Part shown: piece by piece, positions 31,673-43,286 of the stretch
Layout of the letters: each line of letters opens with the position of its first letter
Position numbering within the stretch: the stretch's first letter is position 1
Source: Monomorium pharaonis
Lineage: Eukaryota > Arthropoda > Insecta > Hymenoptera > Formicidae
NCBI RefSeq assembly: GCF_013373865.1
Contig: NC_050467.1
Coordinates: 31,872,896-31,936,895 of the forward strand
Length of the DNA stretch: 64,000 nucleotides
Direction: 5' to 3'
Position numbers and translations under genes: made by a program
The notes under the pieces: generated by a model
The model's database searches: none
What the model saw: the letters and a program-made list of their open reading frames with translations, nothing else
Told to the model about the DNA's origin: nothing

Positions 31673-32993
31673 TCACTTTACGTCCTTGGAATATTTTTCA
31701 TCACAAGGATTTCTTCCCAACGCTACAGTTGTAGCAAAAGCTGAGGCATAAATTCCACAACATGTACCATCAGGTTGTTCTTCAACTTTTTAAAAAATGA
31801 TATTACTTTGTCTTAATTTTGGATAATGAAGTTGTATATAATGTCTCTCTTTGGCTACTAATCTATCGTATGTACAGCCTGGTATACTGTCATACACGTG
31901 GAGTTTATTGCCATCAAAATATATGCATCGCCAATGGTTAGTACAATTTCCTCCAATTATCTGCAAGCTTTGGTCACTCTGACTTTCTACTATTATATGA
32001 AGAAATTCGAGATATTGCACACTTTGCGTTTCAAAATGAGTAGTCTCTCTTACAACGTGTAAGAAACGATTTGACGATTTATCGTTCAGTTTGCTGTGTA
32101 CAGGCAAGACATTCTTTTCTATCATGACAATAGAAGCAATAGTCTCAAGAATTTTTTTCCATCTTTTCTTATCATCTTCAGTTATATCTTGCTTGTAGCT
32201 TGTAGAAACTATAATGCAATCATCATTCTGCATAAATTGAGCACTCGTAACAGTTGTAACTACTGCTTTTGTCGGCGAAATGTTAGATCTAATCGTTTCT
32301 GTTTCTTTACTTTCGCTTTTTTCTACATTTTCTCGATTTCTTTTTCGGCTTGTTATTTTTTTTGCTGCTTCTTCCTTTGCTTCTATTATATATTTTGGAT
32401 CTCTAATTGGCATATGTCTATTATAACGACTATCCAAGATTTCCAAAAATACGCATTCATTGTAGAAGCGTAATAGCTTAGGCAGCATTTCATTTTTCCA
32501 AAAAGCATTGTCTCTATTTACATGCACTATTTTTATGCTTTTTGGTGTCCATATGGCAAAAATGCAATATTCTCGTTTTGATATATTTAATTGACCTTGA
32601 ATCTGATAAAAGAATCGATGATTTCGATTCATTTTATCTGGGTTTTTTTTATCAAAGATGCCTTTCAATGGAGCTAATGTCTATAGCTTCTTCTGCAGTT
32701 AAATGTTCAGCCGACATTGGACATTTAATTTTTACTAGACCATTTTCATCAATAATTCCATCAGGAGGAGCACCCAAACATGGATTTTCACAATCAATGA
32801 ATAATCCACAAGGTTTTATATCTTTGTTGAGTTTTATGGATAACTCTTTCCTCGTTATTTCTTCTCGATCGCGACCGTATTTCATAACAGCAGTATCAAC
32901 GGCAGGAGGATACAAAATATTTTTTACTATTATTGCGCACGAAGTTGTCGATCTCATACGACATACAACTCCCAAATTAGATGCTGTTAACAT
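31673..32993 (-). pseudogene. YqaJ-like nuclease fused to Ulp1-like cysteine protease, broken
   Basis: The first frame (32993-32652) contains NPCLGAPPDGIIDENGLVKI then KCP, the D...(E/K)xK active-site pattern of YqaJ/lambda-type exonucleases, although the usual glutamate is replaced by V-K. After a frameshift near 32665 the second frame (to 31790) begins with the rest of that domain (FYQIQGQLNIS). It has a Lys/Glu-rich linker and ends in a C48-type protease: NHWRCIYFDGNKLHVYDSI supplies His and Asp. An in-frame TAA at about 31788 is followed by QPDGTCCGIYASAFAT with the catalytic Cys, and a TGA closes it at 31673. Such pairs are known from eukaryotic DNA transposons. No termini found. Confidence 0.7.
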
Positions 32994-33176
32994 TTCACGT
33001 CTGACAAGGGGACCTTACGGGTCATGGATCACCGATTTTTTTTATACTTATAGGATTTGAAGATCAGTACCCGGACTTCAATTTCCTAAAGCAGTACGAT
33101 GCGCTTCTCAAAAATACTCGAGAAAATCGATTTTGAAGATTTCCGATATCTGTAAGTACAGAAAATTTTAACCTAT

Positions 33177-33255
33177 TGTCAGAGCCGCTCGTAGCCGAGC
33201 GCACAGAGCTCTAGTTTCGTAAGCGCGGAGTCGCTGGTTCGATTCTCGCTCTGGC
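33177..33255 (+). repeat. tRNA-like polymerase III unit (SINE or tRNA pseudogene)
   Basis: An A-box-like TAGCCGAGCGC (33192) and a B-box GGTTCGATTCT (33236) are correctly spaced. Ends TGTCAGA and TCTGGCC can pair at six of seven positions. No convincing anticodon stem. A T9 run follows at about 33261. Probably a tRNA-derived SINE head or a decayed tRNA. Confidence 0.55.
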
Positions 33256-33377
33256 CTCAATTTTTTTTTCATAAGTTAATAAAGTTTTTTTTTTAATCCT
33301 ATATTTTAACATTTATCAAATTGAAATGCTAATTAATTATTAAATATTTATTCGTTATATTATATTATATCACATAC

Positions 33378-34839
33378 TGTGACGTGGCGCGCCCGGCCGC
33401 GCTCATCACAAGGGCGTAAGTCCGACCGAGGAGGTCGGTCTGGGGCTCCTCCTCGCCGAGCCGAGGGGGACGCGACTCTGTTTTACTTTTTTTCTTTTTC
33501 TAGTTTCCGTGTTACCGTATTAGGGTATTTAGAATTAAGGCGCCGAGTGAAAGCTCATTTTTGATTGTTCCAAGAACGGAGGAGGAGCAGCCGTCGGGGG
33601 AATAGTATCGCGAACAATCGACAGTGGGCGAGGTGCCCCGCCAAGAGTTTCCCCGCCGAGCCGTGCGTCGGGCCCCGCTGCTTGTTACCGCCCTGAGCCG
33701 CAAGGATACCATTGCCGCAAGGATACCGCGGCAGCAAGGATACCGCGGCAAAACGATTCTTGGGAGGAATCACGCCGAGGGCACGCCACCGGGCTGCAGA
33801 CCGGGGGAGCGACCGTCACAATGTCAACCGCCCGCCAGATCGGTTCGGTCACGGCCTGGCCAGCCGAACCAGCCGAAAACGGCAGAGCCAGAACGATCTC
33901 ATCGGCGGAAGTCGTCACGTGCGAACCACGAGGCATTTCGAGGAGTAATGTGGCGTAGCAGTGGATCGAGGCGTGCGGATCGACCGAAAATCGAAGCACG
34001 CGCATGCGCGGCGGCTCGAACCGGCCGGCGCGGGACCGGGGCTCCTCACTGTTCAGCAAGCCGTGTTTGCGTACGCTTCGGAGAGGACGAGCCTAAAGTT
34101 ACCGCTACCGACTTCAGGGACCAGGACACCGTTCATTTTGTAAGGCCAGCCATCGATACGTAAGGTTCGGATAAGGCGGTCGACCCTCGGGCGGGACCGG
34201 ATACCGGATACCGTTCCTAATTGTGATATCGGTCATCCGACATCCGATACCGTTAGTGCTATTGTTTTGGTGTAAAGTAACTCGAAGCAGAAAGTAGAGT
34301 TTTGTGGCCGCCCGAGGGCTTGGACCGACCGGCCCCAAATATTTGATAAAGTGAGTACGTCTCTCTCGGACTACGCCAGTGCCGACAGTTATAGTTGTAT
34401 TAGAATCAATTGTTACCGCGAACTGTTTCCGCACGTATTAATGTTGTTGCTGTTCGAGCGGAGAGCCTCGTCGGCCTCCCGCCTCGCATTATAAATTTTA
34501 TAGTTTCCGCATTTTTATTATCTCAAATTCGTGTTTCCGTCTCTATCAAAATTGTCTCCGTGGATTAATTGTGTGTAGGCACTTTGAGTAAAGCTCATTG
34601 TTTTCATTGTTACCGCTTTCACTTACCACTTCAGAAATATAATATGACTCTTAATTGTTTAACAAGTTGAGTACCAAATCTTTCTACGACCTGTCTCGAT
34701 CCGACATCTCCACACTTTCCGTCTCAATAAGAATCACACCACTCTACCGTCTAGAGTAAAAAAGCTACCTGCACTTGTAACGCTTTCTAGTTAGTTACCG
34801 CATTATCGCTAATTATTGTGTGGCGCGAGAAGTCGCGCC
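33378..34839 (+). repeat. Possible LTR followed by a TGGCGCCC primer-like site
   Basis: GC-rich sequence starting TGTGACGTGGCGCGCC and ending just before TGGCGCCCAA (34840), a sequence that resembles Lys-type primer sites. Inside are repeated GGATACC(G) motifs near 33705-33750. No coding sequence for a retroelement follows, and no second LTR is present. The long open frames here are GC-driven. Low certainty. Confidence 0.3.
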
Positions 34840-34867
34840 TGGCGCCCAAAAATTTAGAGTATTGGGA

Positions 34868-35047
34868 AGATACCGTTTCTGGAAGTTACCGCTATCGTGT
34901 CGAGAGCAATCTCGCCCGATATATTTGGGGGATACCGTATACAAGTTACCGCTATCGTATCGAGAGCAATCTCGATCGATATATTGGGGGATACCGGATG
35001 CAAGTTACCGATACCGTATCGAGAGCATTCTCGAGCAATATTGAAGA
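34868..35047 (+). repeat. Tandem repeat, ~65-bp unit, three copies
   Basis: Unit with GTTACCGCTATCG then GAGAGCAATCTCG (a hairpin-forming GAGAxxxxTCTC) and GGGGGATACCG. Three copies with decay toward the right. Confidence 0.7.
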
Positions 35048-35720
35048 TACCGTTCTCGTAAACTACCGATTCTAACTGAGAAAGCGTTACTCATTACCGT
35101 CTATAAAGACTACCGTTTAATTGGGCGTAGCCCCCTCGGACCTGGCGGTTCCCGGGGGAAAGCAACGTCGCAATACTAACAAGAAAAATACAAATCTCAT
35201 AGAGCGTAGTCTCTTCTTGTAGTGATAATACTAATTTACCACGAAACAAAAAGATTTTTAAGCAATAAATAGCTTTTGCCATCCACCTTGCATGATAAAA
35301 TCCATATCCATATTTATTGTAATTTGAGCCTTGAAGTTATCGCATTAATTAACTTTCTTTGAATCAAATTTGTCATTAGAATCAAAAATAAAAATGGTCA
35401 ATGCTTTGAATCGCAAAATAGAATCATCAAATGAGAATCAACAATGAGAAATGAATACAAGTACAAATTGATAAAATCTCAGAAATTGTTAACTAAATTC
35501 AACAATTCGTTTACACCGAAACTAGAAAATTTTTCGAAAAATTTGACTTGAATGCTAAATTTCTAAGACAGAATCGTTGGCGTGGTATAAAAATAAGTTT
35601 TATAAAAGTTTTGAAATTACTAAATAAATTGAAAGTTTGAAATAATTCGGCTGACAAGTGTGAGAAATCAAGAGTTTATAGAAGATTATAATATATTATT
35701 TATGAAAAACAAACAACAGA
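35048..35720. other. Spacer without recognisable gene
   Basis: A short GC-rich part (35105-35160, ending CCCGGGGGAAAG), then AT-rich DNA. No frame longer than chance and no repeat border seen. Confidence 0.5.
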
Positions 35721-35816
35721 ACGGCGCTTCGTATGTGTGGGTGATTGTCGTATACATGCAAAAATGATATCCCTCGGCGTCCAGCGCGGCGATCATCCAC
35801 ACATACGAAGCGCCGT
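35721..35816. repeat. 96-bp hairpin, ~25-bp arms
   Basis: ACGGCGCTTCGTATGTGTGG at 35721 is complementary to CCACACATACGAAGCGCCGT ending at 35816. Probably a foldback MITE; no TSD was assigned. 35817-36150 after it has no recognised feature. Confidence 0.6.
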
Positions 35817-36150
35817 ACGTGTTGCTAGGCGCGCGGTGAAGTGGTGACGGGGAGAAGCGAAAAAATTGGAGATCGCGCCGATGTTACATCCACATTTGAC
35901 GCTTTGCCACCCAGTCGGTGTGACGCCAAGCTGTAGTGGTGGCAACGCACACACGGAAGGAGCCGTGTACGTGTGCTGCCGGCGCTCGGCCAGCTTCGTC
36001 ACGTTTTGTCCACGCTTTGGGGAAGCGGAAGAGTGCAGACAGCTCCCTCTTCCAAGCTGTACGGTCTCGAGTCACTCGAGCTTCGAGCCTTCTTCTCGTG
36101 TTGTTATTCTTATCTCGCTCGTTTCTATTACTGTTTCGCTCGCCCTTTAG

Positions 36151-36201
<51 letters not shown>

Positions 36202-36534
36202 GTCTCTCTGTCTCTCTGTCTCTCTGTCTCTCTGTCTCTCTGTCTCTCTGTCTCTCTGTCTCTCTGTCTCTCTGTCTCTCTGTCTCTCTGTCTCTCTGTC
36301 TCTCTGTCTCTCTGTCTCTCTGTCTCTCTGTCTCTCTGTCTCTCTGTCTCTCTGTCTCTCTGTCTCTCTGTCTCTCTGTCTCTCTGTCTCTCTGTCTCTC
36401 TGTCTCTCTGTCTCTCTGTCTCTCTGTCTCTCTGTCTCTCTGTCTCTCTGTCTCTCTGTCTCTCTGTCTCTCTGTCTCTCTGTCTCTCTGTCTCTCTGTC
36501 TCTCTGTCTCTCTGTCTCTCTGTCTCTCTGTCTC

Positions 36535-36577
<43 letters not shown>

Positions 36578-36622
36578 CTATCTGTCTATATATCTATCTA
36601 TTTTTCTATCTATCGATCTATC
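36151..36622. repeat. Compound microsatellite: (TC)n, (TCTCTCTG)n, (TGTC)n, (TATC)n-like
   Basis: A dinucleotide run to about 36193, then about 43 copies of an octamer CTCTCTGT to about 36540, then a TGTC tetramer run and imperfect TATC/GATC units. Both long open frames here are artefacts of the repeat. Confidence 0.95.
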
Positions 36623-36623
36623 A

Positions 36624-36681
36624 AGAGGCACGGCAGTGCCTCGCGCCAAGTATACGCGCAGCGAGGCACTACCGTGCTTCT
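36624..36681. repeat. 58-nt hairpin with 21-bp arms
   Basis: AGAGGCACGGCAGTGCCTCGC (written as two parts: AGAGGCACGGC and AGTGCCTCGC) at 36624-36644 pairs with 36661-36681 at 19 of 21 positions, with a 16-nt loop. A pre-miRNA-sized stem directly after the microsatellite. Confidence 0.55.
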
Positions 36682-36834
36682 TTTACGCGAGACGTCGTTT
36701 GCGATAAGACCGTAATTATTGGATTCTCAATAACGACTGAATTAATTAATTTCTAAATAGGTTTAATGGATAGCTTACATCCGCCCTGCTAAAAAAATCC
36801 GATAGAATCAGATAAGAAAAAGTTCTATCTAATT

Positions 36835-37545
36835 GAATCGTGTTTTTGGTTCGTAAATATTAGATCGGTTATCTGAAATATACGATAGGCTTTCTATATT
36901 TCTGTATCGTATTTTTCATATAGTTACCTATCGTTTTTAATCAATTTCTATCGTCATTTTTTATATAAATTAATCGTGTTCTATCGTGTTTTTGGTTCGT
37001 AAATATAAGATCGGTTATCTGAAATATAGGATAGGCTTTCTATATTTCTGTATTGTATTTTTCATATAGTTACCTATCGTTTTTAATCAATTTCTATCGT
37101 CATTTTTTATATAAATTAATTGTGTTCTATCGTGTTTTTGGTTTGTAAATATTAGATCGGTTATCTGAAATATACGATAGGCTTTCTATATTTTTGTATC
37201 GTATTTTTCATATAGTTACCTATTGGTTTTAATCAATTTCTATCGTCATGTTTTAAATAAATTAATCGTATTCTATCGTGTTTTTGGTTCGTAAATATTA
37301 GATTGGTTATCTGAAATATACGATAGGCTTTCTATATTTCTGTATCGTATTTTTCGTATAGATTACCTATCGTTTTTAATCAATTTCTATCGTCATGTGT
37401 TATATAAATTAATCGTATTCTATCGTGTTTTTGGTTCGCAAATATTAGATTGCTTATCTAAAACTTATAATAAACTTTTTATCTTTCTGTATCGTATTTT
37501 TCGTATAGATTACCTATCGTAAATCTAGTTCAAAAAATGTAAACG
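36835..37545. repeat. 147-bp tandem repeat, almost five copies
   Basis: The marker GTGTTTTTGGTT lies at about 36839, 36986, 37132, 37279 and 37426. Units contain several TATCGT and CGATAG motifs and are 85-95% alike by eye. They appear to be the body of an element beginning near 36793. Part of its end, AACGATTAAA then CTTTATCTGAATATGGATA, recurs at 37853 and 40732. Confidence 0.8.
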
Positions 37546-37654
37546 TTTTACTTTTCTTGTACAGAATCGTTTACTCAATTAAAATGAGTAAATTATAAAA
37601 GTAATGTGGCAGTCGTCTTCCACATCGTCCTCTCGTAGCGAAAGAAACTGATTA

Positions 37655-37765
37655 TTGCTTGTCTTAATCGTATTGCGGGTGGTCTTTATATAGCGGGTCG
37701 GCTGCATTTGACTCACGAGAGAGTAATCGCCTACCAGCCTATCGGCGGCGCCGCGTACTAACTAA
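37655..37765 (-). repeat. Fragment of a family-G-like LTR
   Basis: TGCGGGTGGTCTTTATATAG and the following CGGCTGC and CTATCGGC blocks match the promoter part of E2 (11450-11535). Only this part is preserved. Confidence 0.5.
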
Positions 37766-38210
37766 AAAGTTGGATAGAAAATGATAAAAACATATAGAAA
37801 TTTGATAGAAAATTTATAAAATTCTATCGTTCTTTATCGTATCTTAATTAAACGATTAAATCTTTATCTGAATATGGATACTTTCCTATATGATCTTACC
37901 TAATTATCTTACTGACCCAGGTAGCAAGCCCACGTCATTTTGACATCCCAAAATGGTCATATCTGGTCATATGTCGTCAAAATGACCATTTTTTTACATG
38001 GCCTAAAATTGACGTCATGATGTGACGTCATTTCGAAAGCATATTTCAGTCATGATCTGACGATTATTTTCCCAGACAGCACGCATCCAAGATCGGGACA
38101 TAAAGACGTCATTAAGACGTATTTTAGACACGGTCTAAAGTGGTGTCTACAATGAGATTTAAGGCGTAAGGTATTAGTATATTACATAAGCATATTAGAT
38201 TCAACTTTAA

Positions 38211-38355
38211 GGCTGGTATTCATAGTCGAATCTTATTTCAAGATCGTCTCAAGCAATATCTTAAGATGCTAATACAGCTCTGTGATTGGCTGATGGCATC
38301 TTAAGACAGTACTTAAGATGATCTTAAATATAAGATCTGACTATGAATACTGGCC
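38211..38355. mobile_element. 145-bp PIF/Harbinger-like MITE
   Basis: Inverted ends GGCTGGTATTCATAGTC and GACTATGAATACTGGCC, flanked by TAA at 38208-38210 and 38356-38358. GG(C/G) ends with a 3-bp TAA duplication are typical of the PIF/Harbinger group. Confidence 0.7.
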
Positions 38356-38589
38356 TAAGAGAACTTTTTTAAGAAAACATTTAGATATCTTGGAAATGAT
38401 GTCAAAATAATAACATTTATCAGAGACGTCTACTAAGAGCGGTCTTTGAGATATCTCATTGAAAATGTTATCCTTATGATATCCGCTAAACGATATCAGC
38501 TTATTGTCTCATAAAAGATATCACAATGCTGTTCGATTTTTGAGTCGTTTATGCGCGTCGTAGTTGATTCAGAAATCAGACAACACCAT

Positions 38590-38688
38590 GGCTGCGTTCC
38601 GATATTCACTGCTAGTACTGAAAATCTATAGTTTACGTCACATATACTGTAGATTTTCAGTACTGACAGTAAATATCGGAACGCAGCC
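38590..38688. mobile_element. 99-bp foldback MITE
   Basis: Ends GGCTGCGTTCCGATATT and AATATCGGAACGCAGCC. Pairing continues inward (TACTGAAAATCTA with TAGATTTTCAGTA). Flanks CAT and TAT are near-identical 3-mers. Confidence 0.65.
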
Positions 38689-39116
38689 TATAACATCTTG
38701 AATGAGAGATATTAAAAAAAATTATCATAAAGATAATGTTTTTAAAAATAACGGTTTTCTACAATTACTGCGCACAAAAAATGCACAAAATCTAAATTCA
38801 TCATGTACTGTATAAAAACAGGATAATAAATGTACTATAATTTTTCTTAGAATGTATGATCTATATAGTTAACTATCTAATTAACCATTTGCACGCTTCG
38901 AAGTATTAGTGCTAAATAGATCGCAATTTCCATCAAATTATTAAAGTTATGGAAAAAGATAAATTTAACAATGAAATTAATAAGTAAATAAATTAATGCT
39001 ATTTATTTTTAATGTTTTGCAAAATTTAATTGCTTTTATAAAAAATAATATAGTTGCGTCAGTTTATAACATATAGGTATATGTAAACAATAACAAGTAC
39101 TCATATCGATGAGTCA

Positions 39117-39184
39117 AATTGGCGTAGCAGATAGAGTACAAGGTTCGTCATCCTAAGGTCTCGGGTTCAAACCTACCAGCGGCA
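39117..39184 (+). repeat. tRNA-like polymerase III unit
   Basis: A-box-like TAGCAGATAGAG (39125) and B-box GGTTCAAACCT (39164), with TCATCCTAAGGTC between them. Followed by an A/T tail. Likely a tRNA-derived SINE head. Confidence 0.5.
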
Positions 39185-39796
39185 AGTAAGAATAAAATAA
39201 AATAATATAATTTAAATTTAATTAATCAATAAAAATTTGTCCTAAATTTAGTATGTGCTGTTGATAAAAATAATTTAAAAAAAAATGAAATTTTTATTTT
39301 ATTTTATTTTTCTCTACTTGCATTAAAGATATCCAATTTAAGAAATCTTTTAGATATCAGTTTCATGATATCTTTCTTTTTTCAAAAAACGACGCATTAG
39401 TTACATTCTGACATTATAATATTATCTTTTAGAAGTCTCTTTATGTTATTATATTCAGAAACAGGATAATTTAAGAGATTTTTTTGACTACATATTGTTC
39501 ACGTCATTCCATGACGTCAAAATACGGTACATTTCATGACGTAAGGAATTTGTGACATTCGGCCGTCATTTTAACGTCATAAGGACGTCATTTCGTGACG
39601 TCAAGAATAGTCAGTAAATGACCATTTTGGGACGTCAAAATGACGAAAAGCTTGCTATCTGGGGAATAGAAAAATTACGATTTAAAGTCTATACAAATTA
39701 ATCTGAAATTGTCTCTATCAAATATATGTTATGGAACAATAATCGTTTTCTATCGTTGTCTTTATAATAGGAGATATTTCAAAGAAGAACAATTAT

Positions 39797-40674
39797 CACA
39801 GGCACACAAAAAAAGTGATCCGGCGGACCAGACTAGTCAATCCTTATGTATTTTGACTCGCTGAATCCGAATTCAAGGTCAGAATTGCAAAGTTAGCTCG
39901 CATTTTCTAACCTTAAAAAAAATTTTTTTTAAATGTTGGTCTGGCGGACCAGACTATATAATCAGTCAATCCTTATGTATTTTGACCCGCTGAATCCAAA
40001 TCCAAGGTCAGAATTACTAAATTTGCTCATTTTTTCTAACCTCAAAAAAACTTTTTTTTAATGTTGGTCCGGCGGACCAAAGTAGTCTATCCTTATGTAT
40101 TTGGATCCGCTGAATCCAAATCCAAGGTCAGAATTATTAAATTTGCTCATTTTTTCTAACCTCAAAAAAAATTTTTTTTAATGTTGGTCCGGCGGACCAG
40201 AGTCTATCCTTATGTATTTTGACCCGCTGAATCGAAATTCAAGGTCAGAATTGCTGAATTGGTTTATTTTTTTCTAACCTCAAAAAAACACCTTGTAAAA
40301 GCAGTTTGGATCTTAAATGTATAATTTGGAGCGTGCAAGCTTGGGTAAGCACATTATCCGGGGAAAATTCAATACTTATAACAAGTCTGAGCTTCTGTGA
40401 ATGAATAGCGTAGAAAATTCACTCCCTTTTCCTATTATATTTAACTCTTTTATTCTGATCTTGGATTTGGATTCAGCGGGTCAAAATACATAAGGATTGA
40501 CTGATTATATAGTCTGGTCCGCCAGACCAACATTTAAAAAAAAATTTTTTTTGAGGTTAGGAAATGAGAGCTAACTTTGCAATTTTGACTTTGGATTCGT
40601 ATTCAGCGGGTCCAAATACATAAGGATTGACTAGTCTAGTCCGCCGGACCAACCTTTTTTTTTGTGTGTCTGTG
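39797..40674. mobile_element. 878-bp foldback MITE with internal repeats, Chapaev-like
   Basis: Inverted ends CACAGGCACACAAAAAAAG and CACAGACACACAAAAAAAAA (right end read in reverse) are flanked by TTAT at 39793-39796 and 40675-40678. A ~120-bp unit holding GGTCCGGCGGACC and ATCCTTATGTATTT repeats four times in the left half. It returns inverted in the right half. CAC ends with a 4-bp TSD fit Chapaev-type CMC elements. Confidence 0.65.
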
Positions 40675-41456
40675 TTATTTTATAATTCTGCCGGACAGAA
40701 CATTCTGATGTTCTTTATAGTATCCGAATTAAACGATTAAAACTTTATCTGAATATGGATATTTTCCCCACTAAACACAGACTGTAACAGTTATATACCT
40801 TTAAAATAACACGTAATGTTACAAATTTTACGTTTGTGCAATATAACGGTGGTATAACTTGTTATCCAAAAGTAATATAACCATAATAATGTACAAATGA
40901 CGTATAAGTTTTGTAACATAGTCTCCATAAATGTTATGTTACAAATGTTACATTTATTATGTGTTTCTGCAATGAATTCGTGCAATATGGATGCAACATT
41001 TATGTTACATAAATGATATATAATATATTTGCTGCGGATGCGCAAAAAATCTTGCTTTCCAATTGCACTATATTACAATTAATGTCAATTCTTGTCGCTG
41101 CCTAATCTTTTTACATTCTGAGACCTGCATTACGTCGTCGTAGACCACGTTAAAGCATCTTTAACGTGCCCTGATTGGTCGACGCAAGTTACGCATTGCG
41201 TAAGTTACATACCGCATGTGAAAGCGGCCTTATTTGTGTTTTACCTGGTGCATTGTTAGTTGGCTAAAAGTATTCTTTTGTAGATTGTTGTAGATCTGAT
41301 ATCACGAATCAATTAAATTATATCATACAATAAAATATCATAAATTATATCATATCATAAAAAAGAAGGTACAATTGATCTGTGTCGTGGGTCATCATTC
41401 TGTGCAGTAAGTTGTCATTTAATTATATATTATAGTTTTATATATATAAACTACAT
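40675..41456. other. AT-rich spacer
   Basis: It contains a further copy of AACGATTAAA and CTTTATCTGAATATGGATA near 40732 and several TTACATTT/ATGTTACA motifs (40800-41020). No gene seen. Confidence 0.5.
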
Positions 41457-42487
41457 TGTAACGAACCTCCCGTCCGCCGGCATCACCAACCGCGCGCGGT
41501 CCGGCCAAACACCCGCCGGACCGCACAAACGGGCACCGGCCCGTCCTAATCGCCCGCAATAAAAAGCGTTGAGACGAGACATCGTCTCCGCTCCGCGTAT
41601 TTCCCCGCACGCTCCCAACCTCCACGGGAGGGGAGCGAGTGCGGGGAAACCCGAAGATCCGCGAGGATCCCCAATCCTCCACCCGAGTGGGTATAAAAAG
41701 CCGCTCCGGTGGAGGCTGCGACACTTCTCGCTCCGACCGTACGCTGGATTCCGATCCCGACCAGAGTACGATCCTGAGAAGCTTCCTGCGACCGGCAAAT
41801 AGGGTAGAGTGTTCTCCGCCTTAACCGAGAGCTCTCGGTACCGCTCGCATTCTAGATCCTAGTCGTCTCCATAACAGAGGATAGAGCGTACTCCGCCTTC
41901 GCCGAGAGTTCTCGGCTACGGTCTTTCCTTAGTCGCCCGATCACCCGGGTCGAACACAACGGGGGTGGAGAGTTCTCCGTCTCCCTCGAGAGATCTCGAG
42001 ATCGACCGGCGTTTCCTCGATCACCAGAGAAATCACCGCGCGGCATAACACCCCGCGATTCACGCCGCGCACCGCGCACCACCGATCTCGAGGCACCGAC
42101 AATTACCGCCCGCCATACCGCTCGCCTCACCGCGCCACGAAACGCCGCTTAACGCGCCAGGGCATTGCCCGCCGGCCCGTCGCCGCGCACCGCGACCGTC
42201 ACCAAGCGAACTACGCGCCCGACAGCAAAACAGCTGTTTCGGCCCGTGACGCGCAACTTACACGAACACACACACACACACACTACACTTGTAAATAACG
42301 CATTCCGTCACACGACTCGTCATACACGCGGACACACCAACGATTGTAAATAGCCTGTACATAGTCACGAATTATTAAAATATATATCTATTCTTTATTC
42401 CGGAGAAAACTGCGTCTATTGTCTCAGCGACCTTCCTACACCCGATCCTAGCAGATTAAGCCCGCGTAGGAAATACGGTCCGTTACA
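41457..42487 (+). mobile_element. Solo Gypsy LTR (1031 bp)
   Basis: Begins TGTAACGAACC and ends GGTCCGTTACA, with TSD ACAT at 41453-41456 and 42488-42491. TATA box GTATAAAAAG at about 41691, and AATAAA-like signals near 42375-42395. GC-rich with no supported ORF. Unrelated to families F and G by eye. Confidence 0.9.
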
Positions 42488-43160
42488 ACATTAAAAAACT
42501 TTTTCGTTACATATACAATATATATAAATTTTTAAATTAACTTTACTTATATATATTAAACAGTAACCTAACCTTGAGACCGTCCACTAGGAGCTCCCAA
42601 CATCCCGAAACATCCACACCGGCGGAGAAGTCCAGAGAACTCCCCAAAAAGATTTTCACAACGACCAGAACCGAGAGAAAGAAGGTCGATGGTAAGACCG
42701 TTCTAAGCGTCACGGTAGAGCGAGCTAAGACGTCAGTCGATGTCGAAACTACGCCGAAAACGGCGTGAGAACGCTAAATTTTATGCAAAGCAATAAGCTT
42801 AATTATCATTTATATTTTCTATTTTATCATTACGGAAACTATTTTAGTTTATCTTGACTGCGTTTAAATAATTCTTTTATTTGGCCAGAGTCATGACCAG
42901 TATTTCCTAACAGTCATATTTTTCAAATTTTACATATTCTAAAGTTTGCATTTGTCATTTCAAACTATTAGCTTAATCAAGCAAAAGATTTTATGTCTAC
43001 TATTTTCTTTCTGTGTGTTATAGAAAATTCATTTTCGTTCAAGTAACAAATTTTATATCTAGTTTAAGTTTTAGGTTTAAGTATTGAATTATGCGTTAAA
43101 AAGTCATTTTATTATTATATTTTATTATTTAGTCTACGCACGAAAACTTTGTGATTAATT

Positions 43161-43286
43161 ATGCCAAAAATCGAGTCATTACTCGTACAATATACATTAG
43201 TATTATTTTTTGCGTTAATTTTGCAATTGCTAATTTCTTTTTTAATTTCTTACGTTTTGTATGTACGTGTGTGTAACGTAACCTAA
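43161..43286 (+). CDS. Tiny membrane-segment ORF in the E6 LTR (41 aa)
   Basis: Starts MPKIESLLVQYT and continues with a ~24-residue hydrophobic stretch (LVLFFALILQLLISFLISYV), ending VRVCNVT. It lies in U3 between the ORF3 tail and the TATA box, so it would be expressed from the 3' LTR copy. That copy (52679-52797) is cut at its last codon by E7. The size and shape match the frame at 20004-20129 of E4. No similarity to a known protein. Confidence 0.4.
   Translation: MPKIESLLVQYTLVLFFALILQLLISFLISYVLYVRVCNVT

Larger units (their letters stand above)
37916..39663. mobile_element. Composite MITE with CCCAG(G/A)TAGCA termini
   Basis: The left end CCCAGGTAGCAAG and right end CTTGCTATCTGGG are inverted repeats, extended by TGACGTCA-rich stretches (AAAATGGTCAT on the left, ATGACCATTTTGG on the right). 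Flanking dinucleotides are GA/GA. Further elements lie inside: another CCCAGACAGCACG end near 38080, a Harbinger-like MITE, a foldback and a tRNA-like unit. A shorter element with the same end motif at 54340-54530 has TSD TA. Confidence 0.55.

Noticed and set aside
33624..34163. 179-codon frame in GC-rich DNA
   Set aside because: GC-rich sequence lacks stops in several overlapping frames on both strands, and the protein has no domain or repeat logic.
34840..35047. Internal region of a retroelement after the TGGCGCCC site
   Set aside because: Only short tandem repeats follow, with no gag, pol or second LTR, so a full element cannot be claimed.
35936..36715. Two long open frames of about 250 codons
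   Set aside because: They are read through the TC/octamer microsatellite; the repeat has no stop in these frames. No real protein sequence.
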